Shown: positions 9,661 through 23,226, numbered from the stretch's first letter. The stretch is DNA of 64,000 nucleotides from Pseudonocardia autotrophica (GCF_003945385.1 NZ_AP018920.1:4278001-4342000), one strand, 5' to 3'. Notes: generated by a model not told the origin, from the letters alone. Numbers and translations: made by a program.

Positions 9661-11514
9661 CTATCCCGCGCGCGGCACCCGCCGGCGCCGGGCCCCACCG
9701 CCGGAGGACGACGCTCCCGCCCGCCGAGACCGCGCCTCGGCCAGGTCCGCGGGCTCGGCCGCGACGATCTCCTCGCGACGGTCCGCCTCGCGGTGCGCGG
9801 TGGCCGCGGCGAGCAACTCCTCGGCATGCGCGCGGCCGGTGTCGGTGTCGTCCATCCCGGCGAGCATCCGCGCCAGCTCCGCGGTGCGATCCTCCTCCGC
9901 GAGCCGCCGCACGCTGGATCGGGTCACCCCCGCTCCGGATGCCTTCTGCACCACCAAGTGCCGATCGGCGTAGGCCGCCACCTGCGGCAGGTGCGTCACG
10001 ACGATCACCTGGTGCCGGGCGGCGAGCCGGGCCAGCCTGCGGCCGATCTCCACCGCGGCACGGCCACCGACTCCGGCGTCGACCTCGTCGAACACCATGG
10101 TCGGTACCGGATCGGCACCGGCGAGCGCGACCTCGAGCGCGAGCATCACCCGGGACAGCTCGCCGCCCGATGCCCCCTTGTGCAGTGGCTGAGCCGCGGC
10201 ACCGGCGTGCGCGACGAGCCGGATCTCGATCTCGTCGACGCCGCCGGAGCCGGCGTGGCACTCGCGGCCGTCGACCACCAGCACCGGGCCGGAGTCGCCG
10301 GCCGGGCGCGGCGCGACACCGACCTGCAGCCGGGCGTCGCGCATCGCGAGACCCGCGAGCTCGGCGGTGGTGGCCTCCGCCAGCCGCCCGGCGGCCTCGG
10401 TGCGTGCCGCGGTCACCGCGGCCGCGTGCTGAGCCAGCTCGGCGGCCAGCTCGTCCCGGCGGGCGGCGAGTGCGGCCAGCGCGTCGTCGGAGGTGTCGAG
10501 ACCGCTCAGCCGCTCGCGGGCGGTGCGCGCCCACTCCAGCACCCCGTCGGTGTCGCCGGCGTACTTGCGGGTGAGCGAACGCAGCTCGGCCTGCCGGGCG
10601 AGCACCTGTTCGAGCCGTTCCGGATCCGCGTCGAGCCGGTCCAGGTACCCGGAGAGCTCGGCGCCGGTGTCGGCCAGGATCGCGAGCACCTCCGCGAGCC
10701 GTGGCCCCAGTTCCTGCAGCGCCGGATCGCCGCTGCCCTCGGTGAGCGAGCGCGCCTGCCCGACCAGCCCGATCGCGCCGGGAAGCTCTCCGTCGTCCGG
10801 CCCGGACAACGCGGCCCGCGCGGTCTCCGCGGCGGCGCGCAGGTCATCGGCCTCGGTCATCCGGCGGCCCAGCTCGACGAGCTCACGATCCTCCCCCGGC
10901 TGCGGATCCACCGACTCGATCTCGGCCAGACCGTGCCGCAGCATGTCGGCCTCCTGGGCCAGCCGGCGGGCGTTGCCCCGGCGCTCGGACAGCTCGGCGA
11001 TCACACCGGTCCATTCGGTGCGGATCGCCCGGTACGCGGCCAGCGGGACCGCCACCGGTTCGCCGGCGAACCGGTCGAGCAGCGCCCGCTGGTCGGAGCT
11101 GCGCAGCAACCGCAGCTGGTCGTTCTGCCCGTGCACCGCCAGCTGCGCCTCGGCCAGCCTGCCGAGTACCCCGACCGGCACCGACCGGCCACCGAGGTGG
11201 GCCCGTGACCGCCCGTCGGCGGAGACGGTGCGCGCGGCGATCAACGTACCGTCTTCGTCCGGTTCGGCGCCGACCTCCTCGGCCAGCTCGAGCGCACCCG
11301 GCGACGCCGCGAAGCGACCCTCGACCACCGCCCGCCGGGCCCCGGACGACACCCTCGACGATTCCGCGCGACCGCCACCGAGCAGGTTCAGCCCGGTCAC
11401 GACCATGGTCTTTCCCGCACCCGTCTCACCGGTCAGCACGGTCAGGCCCGGGTCGAGCTCCAGGGTCGCGTCGTCGATCACTCCGAGGCCCTGGATCCGC
11501 ATCTCGGCCAACAT
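9661..11514 (-). CDS. recN: DNA repair protein RecN
   Basis: RecN is an SMC-like ATPase that acts at double-strand breaks. The 617-residue product begins MLAEMRIQGLGVIDDATLEL and has the Walker A motif TGETGAGKTMVV (about residues 30-41), long coiled-coil arms, the ABC signature GGELSRVMLALEVAL and Walker B VFDEVDAGVGG near residues 470-490. ATG at 11514 reproduces the family start; ATG at 11502 is the alternative. A LexA-type palindrome lies 58-71 bases upstream, indicating SOS control. The C-terminus has an extra Arg/Ala/Ser/Gly-rich tail (SRRAGASSSGGGARRRR) not expected in RecN. nadK ends about 100 bases upstream, so recN may have its own promoter. Confidence 0.95.
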   Translation of the reverse strand: MLAEMRIQGLGVIDDATLELDPGLTVLTGETGAGKTMVVTGLNLLGGGRAESSRVSSGARRAVVEGRFAASPGALELAEEVGAEPDEDGTLIAARTVSADGRSRAHLGGRSVPVGVLGRLAEAQLAVHGQNDQLRLLRSSDQRALLDRFAGEPVAVPLAAYRAIRTEWTGVIAELSERRGNARRLAQEADMLRHGLAEIESVDPQPGEDRELVELGRRMTEADDLRAAAETARAALSGPDDGELPGAIGLVGQARSLTEGSGDPALQELGPRLAEVLAILADTGAELSGYLDRLDADPERLEQVLARQAELRSLTRKYAGDTDGVLEWARTARERLSGLDTSDDALAALAARRDELAAELAQHAAAVTAARTEAAGRLAEATTAELAGLAMRDARLQVGVAPRPAGDSGPVLVVDGRECHAGSGGVDEIEIRLVAHAGAAAQPLHKGASGGELSRVMLALEVALAGADPVPTMVFDEVDAGVGGRAAVEIGRRLARLAARHQVIVVTHLPQVAAYADRHLVVQKASGAGVTRSSVRRLAEEDRTAELARMLAGMDDTDTGRAHAEELLAAATAHREADRREEIVAAEPADLAEARSRRAGASSSGGGARRRRVPRAG

Positions 11515-11571
11515 GGGTGGGACCATACGTTCGAACCCCGACGGAAAACATCGCCGACACGCGATCAGGGG

Positions 11572-11585
11572 CGAACATGTGTTCG
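11572..11585. promoter_or_regulatory. LexA (SOS) box upstream of recN
   Basis: CGAACATGTGTTCG is a near-perfect match to the actinobacterial LexA operator core (CGAAC-N4-GTTCG); only the outermost T and A of TCGAAC-N4-GTTCGA differ. It lies between nadK and recN, 58 bases from the recN start codon. Confidence 0.85.
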
Positions 11586-11615
11586 TACGGTCGGATCCGT
11601 GCGGCGAGCGGTCGA

Positions 11616-12539
11616 TCAGGTGTTCGAGGACCGCCGTTGCTGTGCGCCGCGCCAGCCGCGGACCGGAAGATCGAACTTGCGGACCAGCCGGTCCGCGAAG
11701 GGCTGCGCCGCCAGCCGCACCATCCGCACCGGCTCGGCGGCCCGGGTCAGCTCGACCCGAGCTCCCGGCGGCACCGCGATCGTCCGTCGTCCGTCGCAGT
11801 CGAGCACCGCGGGCGGCCCCTCGGCGGAGACCTCGATCGCGACCGCGCTGTCCGGTGCGATCACCAGCGGCCGGGCGAAGAGTGCGTGCGCGTTGCTCGG
11901 GACCACCAGCAGGGCCTGAACCTGTGGCCAGATCAGTGGGCCGCCCGCGGAGAACGCGTACGCGGTCGAGCCGGTCGGGGTGGAGCACAGCACGCCGTCG
12001 CAGCCGAACGACGACACCGGCCGGCCGTCCACCTCCAGCACGACCTCCAGGATCCGGCCTCGGGTGGTCTTCTCGACGACGGCCTCGTTCAGCGCCCAGG
12101 TCCGGCCCAGCACGTGCCCGTTGGCCCGTACCACCGCCTCCAGCGTGGTCCGCTCCTCGACCTCGTAGGCGCCCGCGGCGAGCTTGTCGAGCGCCTCGTC
12201 GAGGGTGTCCTCCTCGGCCTCGGCGAGGAACCCGACGTGCCCCAGGTTCACCCCGAGCAGCGGCACCCCGGACGGGCGCGCGAGATCCGCGGCGCGCAAC
12301 AGCGTCCCGTCGCCGCCGAGGACGAGGACGGCCTCCGCACCGGTCGCGCAGTCCGGGCCGGCCGACACCTGTACCGGGGCGAGGTGCGCCGGGACATCGG
12401 GATCGGCGCCGATCTCGGCCCACTCGTCGGCCAGTACCCGGGTCCGCAGGCCCAGTCCGCCGAGTTCGCCCATCACCCGCAGGGCCGTCTTGCGGTTGGC
12501 CGGACGCCCGGTGTGCAGGACGAGCAGGACCTCCCTCAT
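11616..12539 (-). CDS. nadK: NAD kinase
   Basis: NAD kinase phosphorylates NAD to NADP using ATP or polyphosphate in the cytoplasm. The 307-residue protein has the diagnostic GGDGT motif (VLGGDGTLLRAA, about residues 76-87), the LNEAVVEK segment and the glycine-rich GSTAYAFSAGGP motif. Length agrees with actinobacterial homologues. The ATG at 12539 overlaps the tlyA stop by 4 bases (ATGA). The position between tlyA and recN is the conserved order (Rv1694-Rv1695-Rv1696). Confidence 0.96.
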   Translation of the reverse strand: MREVLLVLHTGRPANRKTALRVMGELGGLGLRTRVLADEWAEIGADPDVPAHLAPVQVSAGPDCATGAEAVLVLGGDGTLLRAADLARPSGVPLLGVNLGHVGFLAEAEEDTLDEALDKLAAGAYEVEERTTLEAVVRANGHVLGRTWALNEAVVEKTTRGRILEVVLEVDGRPVSSFGCDGVLCSTPTGSTAYAFSAGGPLIWPQVQALLVVPSNAHALFARPLVIAPDSAVAIEVSAEGPPAVLDCDGRRTIAVPPGARVELTRAAEPVRMVRLAAQPFADRLVRKFDLPVRGWRGAQQRRSSNT

Positions 12540-13354
12540 GCGGGTCCGTCCGCGACGGCCGCGGCCAGCATCGGTTCGAGCTCGGGACCGGGCCCGGGGT
12601 CGCCGTCGGGGCGTCGCAGGTGCAGGAAGTACTCGACGTTGCCGGACGGGCCGGGCAGCGGGCTGGCCACGGCGCCGAGCACCTGCAGGCCGTGCTCACC
12701 GGCCGCGGCGGCGACACCGTGCAGCGCGTCGGTCCGCAGTCCGGGATCGCGGACGACGCCGCCGGAGCCGAGCCGCGCCTTGCCGACCTCGAACTGCGGT
12801 TTGACCATCGGGAGGAGGTCCCCGCCGGGGGCGGTGCACGCGGCGAGCGCCGGCAACACGGTCCGCAACGAGATGAACGACAGGTCGGCGACGGTCAGGT
12901 CCACGGGTCCGCCGATCTGCTCCGGTTCCAGCGCGCGGACGTTGGTGCGGTCGTGCACCCGGACCCGCTCGTCGGACTGCAGCCGCCAGACGAGCTGGCC
13001 GTAGCCGACGTCGACGGCGACGACCTCGCGTGCCCCGCGCTCGAGCAGCACGTCGGTGAAGCCGCCGGTGGAGGCTCCGGCGTCCAGGCAGCGCCGCCCC
13101 GCCGGGTCGACGGTGGTGAAGGCGTCGAGCGCGCCGAGGAGTTTCTTCGCGCCGCGCGAGGCCCACTCCGGGCCGTCGTCGTCGGGCCGGACGACCACCG
13201 GCGCATCCCGTTCCACGACCGTCGCGGGCTTCGCGGCGGGCATCCCGTTGACCGTGACCCGGCCGGCCGCGATGAACTCGGCGGCCTGGCCCCGGGACCT
13301 GGCGAGTTTGCGCCGGACGAGCTCGGCGTCCAGCCGTGCGCGGGTGGGCGGCAC
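12536..13354 (-). CDS. tlyA: TlyA family rRNA 2'-O-methyltransferase/hemolysin
   Basis: TlyA methylates 16S and 23S rRNA at cytidine 2'-OH positions; in mycobacteria its loss gives capreomycin resistance. The 272-residue protein has an N-terminal S4 RNA-binding domain (RLDAELVRRKLARSRGQA and AAGRVTVNG) and an FtsJ-like methyltransferase fold with SAM loop DAGASTGGFTD. The catalytic K-D-K set is visible in RGAKKLLGAL, DLSFISL and MVKPQFEVG. The GTG at 13354 is the usual start. The small upstream gene ends 3 bases before it and nadK overlaps downstream, so the three are one transcript. Confidence 0.94.
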   Translation of the reverse strand: MPPTRARLDAELVRRKLARSRGQAAEFIAAGRVTVNGMPAAKPATVVERDAPVVVRPDDDGPEWASRGAKKLLGALDAFTTVDPAGRRCLDAGASTGGFTDVLLERGAREVVAVDVGYGQLVWRLQSDERVRVHDRTNVRALEPEQIGGPVDLTVADLSFISLRTVLPALAACTAPGGDLLPMVKPQFEVGKARLGSGGVVRDPGLRTDALHGVAAAAGEHGLQVLGAVASPLPGPSGNVEYFLHLRRPDGDPGPGPELEPMLAAAVADGPA

Positions 13355-13356
13355 GC

Positions 13357-13563
13357 TCAGCCCCGTTCCGATCCGGCGCCGAGCGCCCGGCCGAGCGCGC
13401 CGTGCACCCGCTCGAACGCGGCCGGATGCTCGGAGATCGGCCGGTCGGCGAGATCGTCGAGGCCGGCCACGGCCGCCTCGACGTCGGCGCGCAGCGCCGC
13501 GACCGGGCGATCTTCCGCCTGCCGCGGGTCACCGGGACGCGGGCCGGGGGTGGGGACGCTCAT
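13357..13563 (-). CDS. Small conserved hypothetical protein (Rv1693-like position)
   Basis: This 68-residue acidic helical protein (RADVEAAVAGLDDLADRPISEHPAAFERVHGAL region) starts at ATG 13563 and ends 3 bases before tlyA. A small protein with an EHPAAFERVH-like helix sits at this place in the mycobacterial order (Rv1693, between the HAD phosphatase and tlyA), so it is very likely real. No catalytic motif, signal peptide or membrane segment is visible. Function unknown. Confidence 0.75.
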   Translation of the reverse strand: MSVPTPGPRPGDPRQAEDRPVAALRADVEAAVAGLDDLADRPISEHPAAFERVHGALGRALGAGSERG

Positions 13564-13642
13564 CGATGATCTCCGGGGACGGGGGACTCGCTGGCCACGG
13601 TAGTCGAATGCGGCCGGGTGCGATCGCGGGCACCGCGCTCGC

Positions 13643-13660
13643 CCCGTCCCTCCGGACGGG
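13643..13660 (-). terminator. Hairpin after the HAD phosphatase gene
   Basis: CCCGTCC and GGACGGG form a 7-bp stem with a CTCC loop, starting 10 bases beyond the HAD gene's stop on the minus strand. There is no T-run. It may partly terminate between the HAD gene and the small gene before tlyA. Confidence 0.35.
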
Positions 13661-13669
13661 CCGGGCGTC

Positions 13670-14665
13670 TCAGGTGCCGATCCCGAGCTCGTCGAGCACC
13701 GCGGCGGCCGCCGCACCGTCGGCGGTCACCCGGTTCGCACCGTGCTCCCAGGCGACCGCGCACAGCGCGCGGAGGGCGTCGACAGCGGGCTCCGGGCCCT
13801 CACCGGAGCCGGCGAGCCGCAGCCCGTCCGGACCGTGCTCCACCTGCCAGCCCGGGCGCGGCCCGGGCGTCAGTTCGTCCGGGTCCCTGCCGAGGGCCGC
13901 CATGTCCGCACCGAGATAGGTGGGGCGCAGCGCGGGCGGCGCGGCGAGCAGGTCGGCGGCCCCGTTCACACCGGTCAGCACCATCAGCGACGGCGCCTGC
14001 AGCGCGTGTGCACCTTCGATGTCGGTGTCCAGCCGGTCCCCCACGACCAGCGGACGGGTCGCGTCGCCCTGCCCCTCGCGCAGCAGCCGCGCGGCGGGCT
14101 TGCCCGCGACCTGCGGCTGCGCACCGGTTGCGGTGCGCACGACCTGCACCATGGAGCCGTTGCCGGGTAGCGGGCCGCGATCGGTCGGCAGCGTCGGATC
14201 GACGTTCGTCGCGATCCACAGCGCACCGGCCCGAATCGCGACCACCGCCTCGGCGAGCACCCGCCATCCGGTGTCCGGCGAGTGCCCCTGGACGACGGCG
14301 ACGGCCTCGTTCGCCGTACCGACCACGGTGAGGCCACGTGCCCGGACCTCGTCGGCGAGCGCGTCGGTACCGATGACGAGGACCGGTGCACCGGCGGGCA
14401 GCTGCTCCGCCAGCATCGTGGCGCCGGCCTGCGAGCTGGTGCGGACGTCGGCGACCCCGGCCGGGAAGCCCAGCTCGGTCAGGTGCGCGGCGACGTCCGC
14501 GGGGCTGCGGGAGGCGTTGTTCGTGACGTAGACCGTCGGCACACCCCGCGCGGCGGCGGCGAGCACCGCCTCCAGCGCGCCGGGGACGACCTCCGGGCCC
14601 CGGTAGAGGGTCCCGTCCAGGTCGGCGAGCAGAACGTCGTGCCGGGACAGCAGATCGTCGGTCAT
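13670..14665 (-). CDS. HAD superfamily phosphatase, NagD/glycerol-3-phosphate phosphatase type
   Basis: This 331-residue protein has the HAD motif I LADLDGTLYRG (about residues 12-22), motif II TNNASRSP (49-56) and the late motif VVGDRLDTDIEGAH. A C2-type cap lies between, as in NagD-like enzymes. It corresponds to Rv1692, reported as a D,L-glycerol-3-phosphate phosphatase in mycobacteria, so a role in recycling glycerophospholipid-derived glycerol phosphate is plausible. The ATG overlaps the stop of the TPR gene by 4 bases (ATGA), so the two are translationally coupled. The last 70 residues form an extra alanine-rich C-terminal segment. Confidence 0.9.
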   Translation of the reverse strand: MTDDLLSRHDVLLADLDGTLYRGPEVVPGALEAVLAAAARGVPTVYVTNNASRSPADVAAHLTELGFPAGVADVRTSSQAGATMLAEQLPAGAPVLVIGTDALADEVRARGLTVVGTANEAVAVVQGHSPDTGWRVLAEAVVAIRAGALWIATNVDPTLPTDRGPLPGNGSMVQVVRTATGAQPQVAGKPAARLLREGQGDATRPLVVGDRLDTDIEGAHALQAPSLMVLTGVNGAADLLAAPPALRPTYLGADMAALGRDPDELTPGPRPGWQVEHGPDGLRLAGSGEGPEPAVDALRALCAVAWEHGANRVTADGAAAAAVLDELGIGT

Positions 14666-17600
14666 GAGCGTGCCGTCCCGGGGTCCACGGCCGTCGGGCC
14701 GTCGGTGCCGGACTCTCCCGTGGCGGCCTCGCCGGTGGCGGCCTCGCCGGTGACGGGCTCCCCCGGAGCGGAGGAGTCCCCGTCGGCCACAGCACGCTCG
14801 CCGGCAGCAGCCGGCTCCTCAGCGGGCGTCCGCCCGTCGGCGGGAGTCGGCCCGTCAGCAGCGACCGGCTCGTCGGCGGCGACCCGGTCCTCGACGGAGA
14901 CAGTGCCCTCCACGGAGACAGTGTCCCCGGCGGAGTCCGCCGACACCGGCTCGTCGGCGGTGGGCGCAGCGGAGCGGGCCGGCTCGTCGGGTGTTTCGCC
15001 CGGCAGCTCCTCGTAGCCGATGGTCAGATCGTCGTCGTCGGACGCCGGAAGCTCCTCACCGGTCAGCTCGGCGATCCGGACGGCGGCGTCGGTCTGCTCG
15101 TCGGTGTCGGCGTCGTGGGCGTGCACGAACCACTGGATGGCGTCCGCCTCGCGGCCCGCGGCGAGCAGGTTGTCGGCGTAGGCGTAGAACAGCCGCGAGC
15201 TCCACGGGTCGCGGGCAGCGGCGTCGAGCTCGGCAACCTGCAGCCCGACGACGGCCGCATCGAACTCACCGAGGTCACGCCGGGCACCGGCCGCGACGAT
15301 CAGCAGCTCGATGCGCTCCTCCTGGCCCAGGTCCCTCGACTCGGGGCTGCGCGCGAGGTCGAGTGCACGCTCGGGACGGCCGAGCGCCCGCTCGATGTCC
15401 GCCATGACGTGGACGTGACCAGGCCCCCCACCCATCCGGCGGGCGGCACGGAACTCGCCGAGCGCCTCGTTCCACTCACCGGCGTGGTAGGCGACGATCC
15501 CGGCTGCCTCGCGCACCACGGCGATCCGCGACGCGCGACGCCGTGCGTACCGGACGTGCTCGAGTGCCAGCGCCGGGTCCTCGTCCACCAGCACACCGGC
15601 CGCAACCAGGTGCCGGGCGACGCTCTCAGCGGTTTCCTTCTGCAGGCCGCGCAGGTCACGCCGGACACTCGGGTCGAGCTCGGCGGCCGAGACCGAGTGC
15701 GGGAGATCCGGCTCGGTCACGAACGTCCGCTCGGCGGACTCGGGGATACGACGGGGACGGTCGCCCCGGTCCCCACGCTCCCGGTGGTCCGACGGACCGC
15801 CGCGGGAGTCCCGCCGGGACGCACCGCGGCCGTCATCGCGACGTGCGGGCCGGTTGTCGCGGTGCCCGCGATCGCCCCGGTCGCGCTGCGGCGTCTGCCG
15901 CCCGGAGGTGCGCTGCTCCGCGGACCGCTCGGTGACGGCCTGCTCCTGTGCCGGCGGGGTCGTCACGTCTGCCGAGACGCGCCGCTCCTGCTCCACCGCG
16001 ACGTGGTCGGCACTGTCCCGCACAGCACCGGCGCTCGCCGACACCGCACCGGCGCTCGCCGCCGCCGCGTCAGCCCGGTCCGACGAAGCCTCAGCCCGGT
16101 CCGCCACAGCATCGGTCCGGTCCGCCGTGGCGTCGGTCCGGTCCGGCACGGCGTCGGTCCGGTCGGCGACGACGCCGGTGCTCTCCGCGACGGAGCCCTG
16201 CCCACCGGACGGCTCCTCGTGCCGTGTCGCGGACCGTCGCTGGTCCGGCTCCGATCGAACGGGACCGACCTGCTCATCGGGACGGACGTCGCCGTCGACC
16301 TGCTCGGCCGGACGCCGCTCGTGCCCGATCCCGGTGCTGCCTGCGTCCTCCCGGGGACCGCGATCGGCCGGACGGTGCCCGGCGTCCCGATTCTCGGAGG
16401 GACCGTCCGTCCGGGATCCACGCGGCCGGTCGTCACGCGGCCGGTCGCGGACCGGACGTGCGGGGCGCTCACGCCCCTGGCTTGCGCCACGATCATCCCG
16501 GTCCCGGGACGGACGACCACCGCGGTCGTCCCGGTAGGACCCACCGGTGCGCCGGTCGCCGTCACGGGTCGGACGGCCGCCCTGCGAGCCACCTGGCCTC
16601 TCGGTGCGTCCCCGGTCGTCCCGGCCGCGGTAGCCGCGGTCCTCACGTCCGGCCGAGGACGAACCCCGATCGCCGCGGTCGTCGAACGACCTGGGCCGCT
16701 CGTCCCGCCCACCGGACGGGCGAGCACCGCTGTCGCGGAAAGAACGCGCCGGTCGGCTCTCGCCGCCGCGTCCGCCGCGGTCGTCTCCGCCGCGGTAGCC
16801 ACCGCCCCGGGCGCGGTCGTCCCGACGGGGCCCGCGATCGTCGGCACGGCGGTCCCGGTCGTCGCGGCGCGCGCCGCCCTGACCTGACCTGCCGTCGCGC
16901 GCGGACCACGAACTGCCCGAGCCGCGCTGGTCGCCGCGGCGGTCCCGGTCGTCACGCCCGCGGTAGCCGCCGGAATCTCCACGACCCCGGCCACCCTCAC
17001 GGGGCCGATCGCCACCCGACTCGCCGCGACCACGGCCACGCGAGTCGTCATCACGGCCCCGGTAACCACCGCTGCCGCCCTCGCGGCCGCGGAAGCCGCC
17101 GGCATCGTCCTTACGGCCCCGGTGACCACCGCTGCTGTCATCACGACCGCGGTAACCGCCACCGCTGTCGGACCGACCCCGGTAACCACCGCCGCCCTCG
17201 CTCCGGCCACGGTCGCCGCTGCCGCTGTCCTTGCGGCCCTGGTAACCACCACCGCTGTCGGGACGACCGCGGTAGCCGCCACCGTCGTTCCGGCCGCGGT
17301 CACCGCCGCCGCTGTCCTTGCGGCCCTGATAGCCGCCATCGCTCTCGGATCGACCGCGGTAGCCACCGCCGTCGTCCTTACGCCCCTGGTAGCCGCCGCC
17401 ACGGTCGTCGCGACCGCGGTAGCCGCCGCTGTCGTTCCGGCTGCGATCGCCGGCACCGTCGTTTCGGCCCCGGTAGCCACCACCGTCGCGCTCGCGTCGG
17501 TCGCCGTCGCTCTTGTCGCGAGCCCGGAACCCGCCGCCGCGGTTCTCGTCCCGGCCTCCGCGGCCCTGGTTGCCGCCGGACTCGGGGCGACCGCGGGCCG

Positions 17601-17925
17601 GTGGCCCGTCGCCGCGGTAACCGCCGGAGTCCCGACGCGCACGGTTGGTGCCGCCGTCATCGGTGCCGCGGTAGCCGCCGCTGCGGTTCGGACCGCCGCC
17701 TGCGCGGGGCCGGTCGTCGCGCGGCCGGTCCCCGCCCTTGCGGTCGCCCCGGTCGTCGCGCCGGCCGCGCGAGTCGCCGGACCGTCCGCCGGCGTCGTTC
17801 CGCGCGCGGTCGCCGCCGCTCTGGCCCCAGCCGGAGCCGGAGCGGGAGCCGCTACCGCCGGTCCGCTCCGAGCGCCCGCGGTCACCGCCTCCCCGGCCGC
17901 TGCCGGGACGTTCCCCGTCCGTCAC
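14662..17925 (-). CDS. TPR-like protein with very long RGG/YRGR-rich disordered N-terminus
   Basis: The 1087-residue product has three zones. Residues 1 to about 735 are intrinsically disordered and extremely rich in Gly, Arg, Asp and Ser, with dozens of GGGYRGR, GYQGRKD and GGDRGRN units. Residues about 736-985 are a helical tetratricopeptide-type domain (from LPHSVSAAELDPSVRRDLRG, with LALEHVRYARRRASRIAVV and DPWSSRLFYAYADNLLA), matching the Rv1691 family. The last 100 residues are an acidic Ala/Glu/Thr tail. The start is a GTG whose codons read V-T-D-G-E-R-P. It is the first gene after the rRNA terminator, followed by the HAD gene with a 4-base overlap. RGG arms bind RNA in other systems; a ribosome- or RNA-related role is inference only. 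Confidence 0.85.
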   Translation of the reverse strand: MTDGERPGSGRGGGDRGRSERTGGSGSRSGSGWGQSGGDRARNDAGGRSGDSRGRRDDRGDRKGGDRPRDDRPRAGGGPNRSGGYRGTDDGGTNRARRDSGGYRGDGPPARGRPESGGNQGRGGRDENRGGGFRARDKSDGDRRERDGGGYRGRNDGAGDRSRNDSGGYRGRDDRGGGYQGRKDDGGGYRGRSESDGGYQGRKDSGGGDRGRNDGGGYRGRPDSGGGYQGRKDSGSGDRGRSEGGGGYRGRSDSGGGYRGRDDSSGGHRGRKDDAGGFRGREGGSGGYRGRDDDSRGRGRGESGGDRPREGGRGRGDSGGYRGRDDRDRRGDQRGSGSSWSARDGRSGQGGARRDDRDRRADDRGPRRDDRARGGGYRGGDDRGGRGGESRPARSFRDSGARPSGGRDERPRSFDDRGDRGSSSAGREDRGYRGRDDRGRTERPGGSQGGRPTRDGDRRTGGSYRDDRGGRPSRDRDDRGASQGRERPARPVRDRPRDDRPRGSRTDGPSENRDAGHRPADRGPREDAGSTGIGHERRPAEQVDGDVRPDEQVGPVRSEPDQRRSATRHEEPSGGQGSVAESTGVVADRTDAVPDRTDATADRTDAVADRAEASSDRADAAAASAGAVSASAGAVRDSADHVAVEQERRVSADVTTPPAQEQAVTERSAEQRTSGRQTPQRDRGDRGHRDNRPARRDDGRGASRRDSRGGPSDHRERGDRGDRPRRIPESAERTFVTEPDLPHSVSAAELDPSVRRDLRGLQKETAESVARHLVAAGVLVDEDPALALEHVRYARRRASRIAVVREAAGIVAYHAGEWNEALGEFRAARRMGGGPGHVHVMADIERALGRPERALDLARSPESRDLGQEERIELLIVAAGARRDLGEFDAAVVGLQVAELDAAARDPWSSRLFYAYADNLLAAGREADAIQWFVHAHDADTDEQTDAAVRIAELTGEELPASDDDDLTIGYEELPGETPDEPARSAAPTADEPVSADSAGDTVSVEGTVSVEDRVAADEPVAADGPTPADGRTPAEEPAAAGERAVADGDSSAPGEPVTGEAATGEAATGESGTDGPTAVDPGTARS
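14711..14770 (-). repeat. 15-bp repeats at the 3' end of the TPR gene
   Basis: Four 15-bp units (plus-strand consensus GCCTCGCCGGTGGCG; the middle two differ by one base) encode ATGEA pentapeptides just before the gene's stop at 14662. Confidence 0.8.
16060..16190 (-). repeat. 21-bp repeats encoding DRTDAVA heptapeptides
   Basis: Within the disordered arm of the TPR protein about six 21-bp units encode DRTDAVP, DRTDATA, DRTDAVA and DRAEASS-type heptads, grading into AAAASAGAVSASAGAV. This array is distinct from the upstream RGG repeats and could form a helical segment. Confidence 0.75.
16960..17570 (-). repeat. RGG/YRGR coding repeat array
   Basis: Some 20 imperfect units of 9-11 codons, consensus GGGYRGRDDS with variants GYQGRKDS and GDRGRNDG, are encoded here. 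On the plus strand the array appears as repeated GTAACCACCGCTGTCG-like blocks. Unit lengths and codons vary, unlike a CRISPR array. Confidence 0.85.
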
Positions 17926-18023
17926 GTGCTCAGGGTACAAAGGAACACCGTCACTTCCGCGGTCGGACGACCGCACCGAGCTGACCGTTCTTCGCGCCGG
18001 AGCCGGCGGAGACGATCGGAGAC

Positions 18024-18074
18024 AAAAGAAAAAGGGGGAGTCCGCACGGTGACAACACCGGAACGGACTCCCCC
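18024..18074 (-). terminator. rRNA operon terminator
   Basis: GGGGGAGTCCG (18034-18044) and CGGACTCCCCC (18064-18074) form an 11-bp stem. On the minus strand the stem is followed by TTTTTCTTTT (18033-18024), a classic intrinsic terminator about 14 bases after the 5S gene. Confidence 0.93.
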
Positions 18075-18087
18075 TCTCGAAGGTTGA

Positions 18088-18207
18088 ATGTCGGCAGCGA
18101 CCTACTCTCCCACACCCTGTCGAGTGCAGTACCATCGGCGCGGAAAGGCTTAGCTACCGGGTTCGGAATGGGACCGGGCGTTTCCCTAACGCTATGACCA
18201 CCGACAA
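18088..18207 (-). rRNA. rrf: 5S ribosomal RNA
   Basis: The reverse complement begins TTGTCGGTGGTCATAGCG and contains the conserved CCCATTCCGAACCCGG loop and the GGGAGAGTAGGTCGCTGCC 3' part, about 120 bases. It is the last gene of the rRNA operon; ends are approximate by a few bases. The 5S-23S spacer is about 77 bases and carries no tRNA. Confidence 0.95.
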
Positions 18208-18284
18208 CACTATCAACTTCTCTTCAACCCACCACACAACCAAAACTGGTTGTGGGCTCAGGGTCACACAGTGGATGCGAACAA

Positions 18285-23226
<4,942 letters not shown>

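Noticed and set aside
16960..17570. CRISPR-like interpretation of the repeated blocks
   Set aside because: Units vary in length and sequence, there are no unique spacers, no cas genes, and the repeats keep the codon frame of a protein.
15115..17984. Long open frames on the plus strand opposite the TPR gene (for example 15115-16887 and 15948-17984)
   Set aside because: They are composition-driven shadows of the Gly/Arg codon repeats. The minus strand carries the conserved TPR domain and couples to the HAD gene by ATGA.
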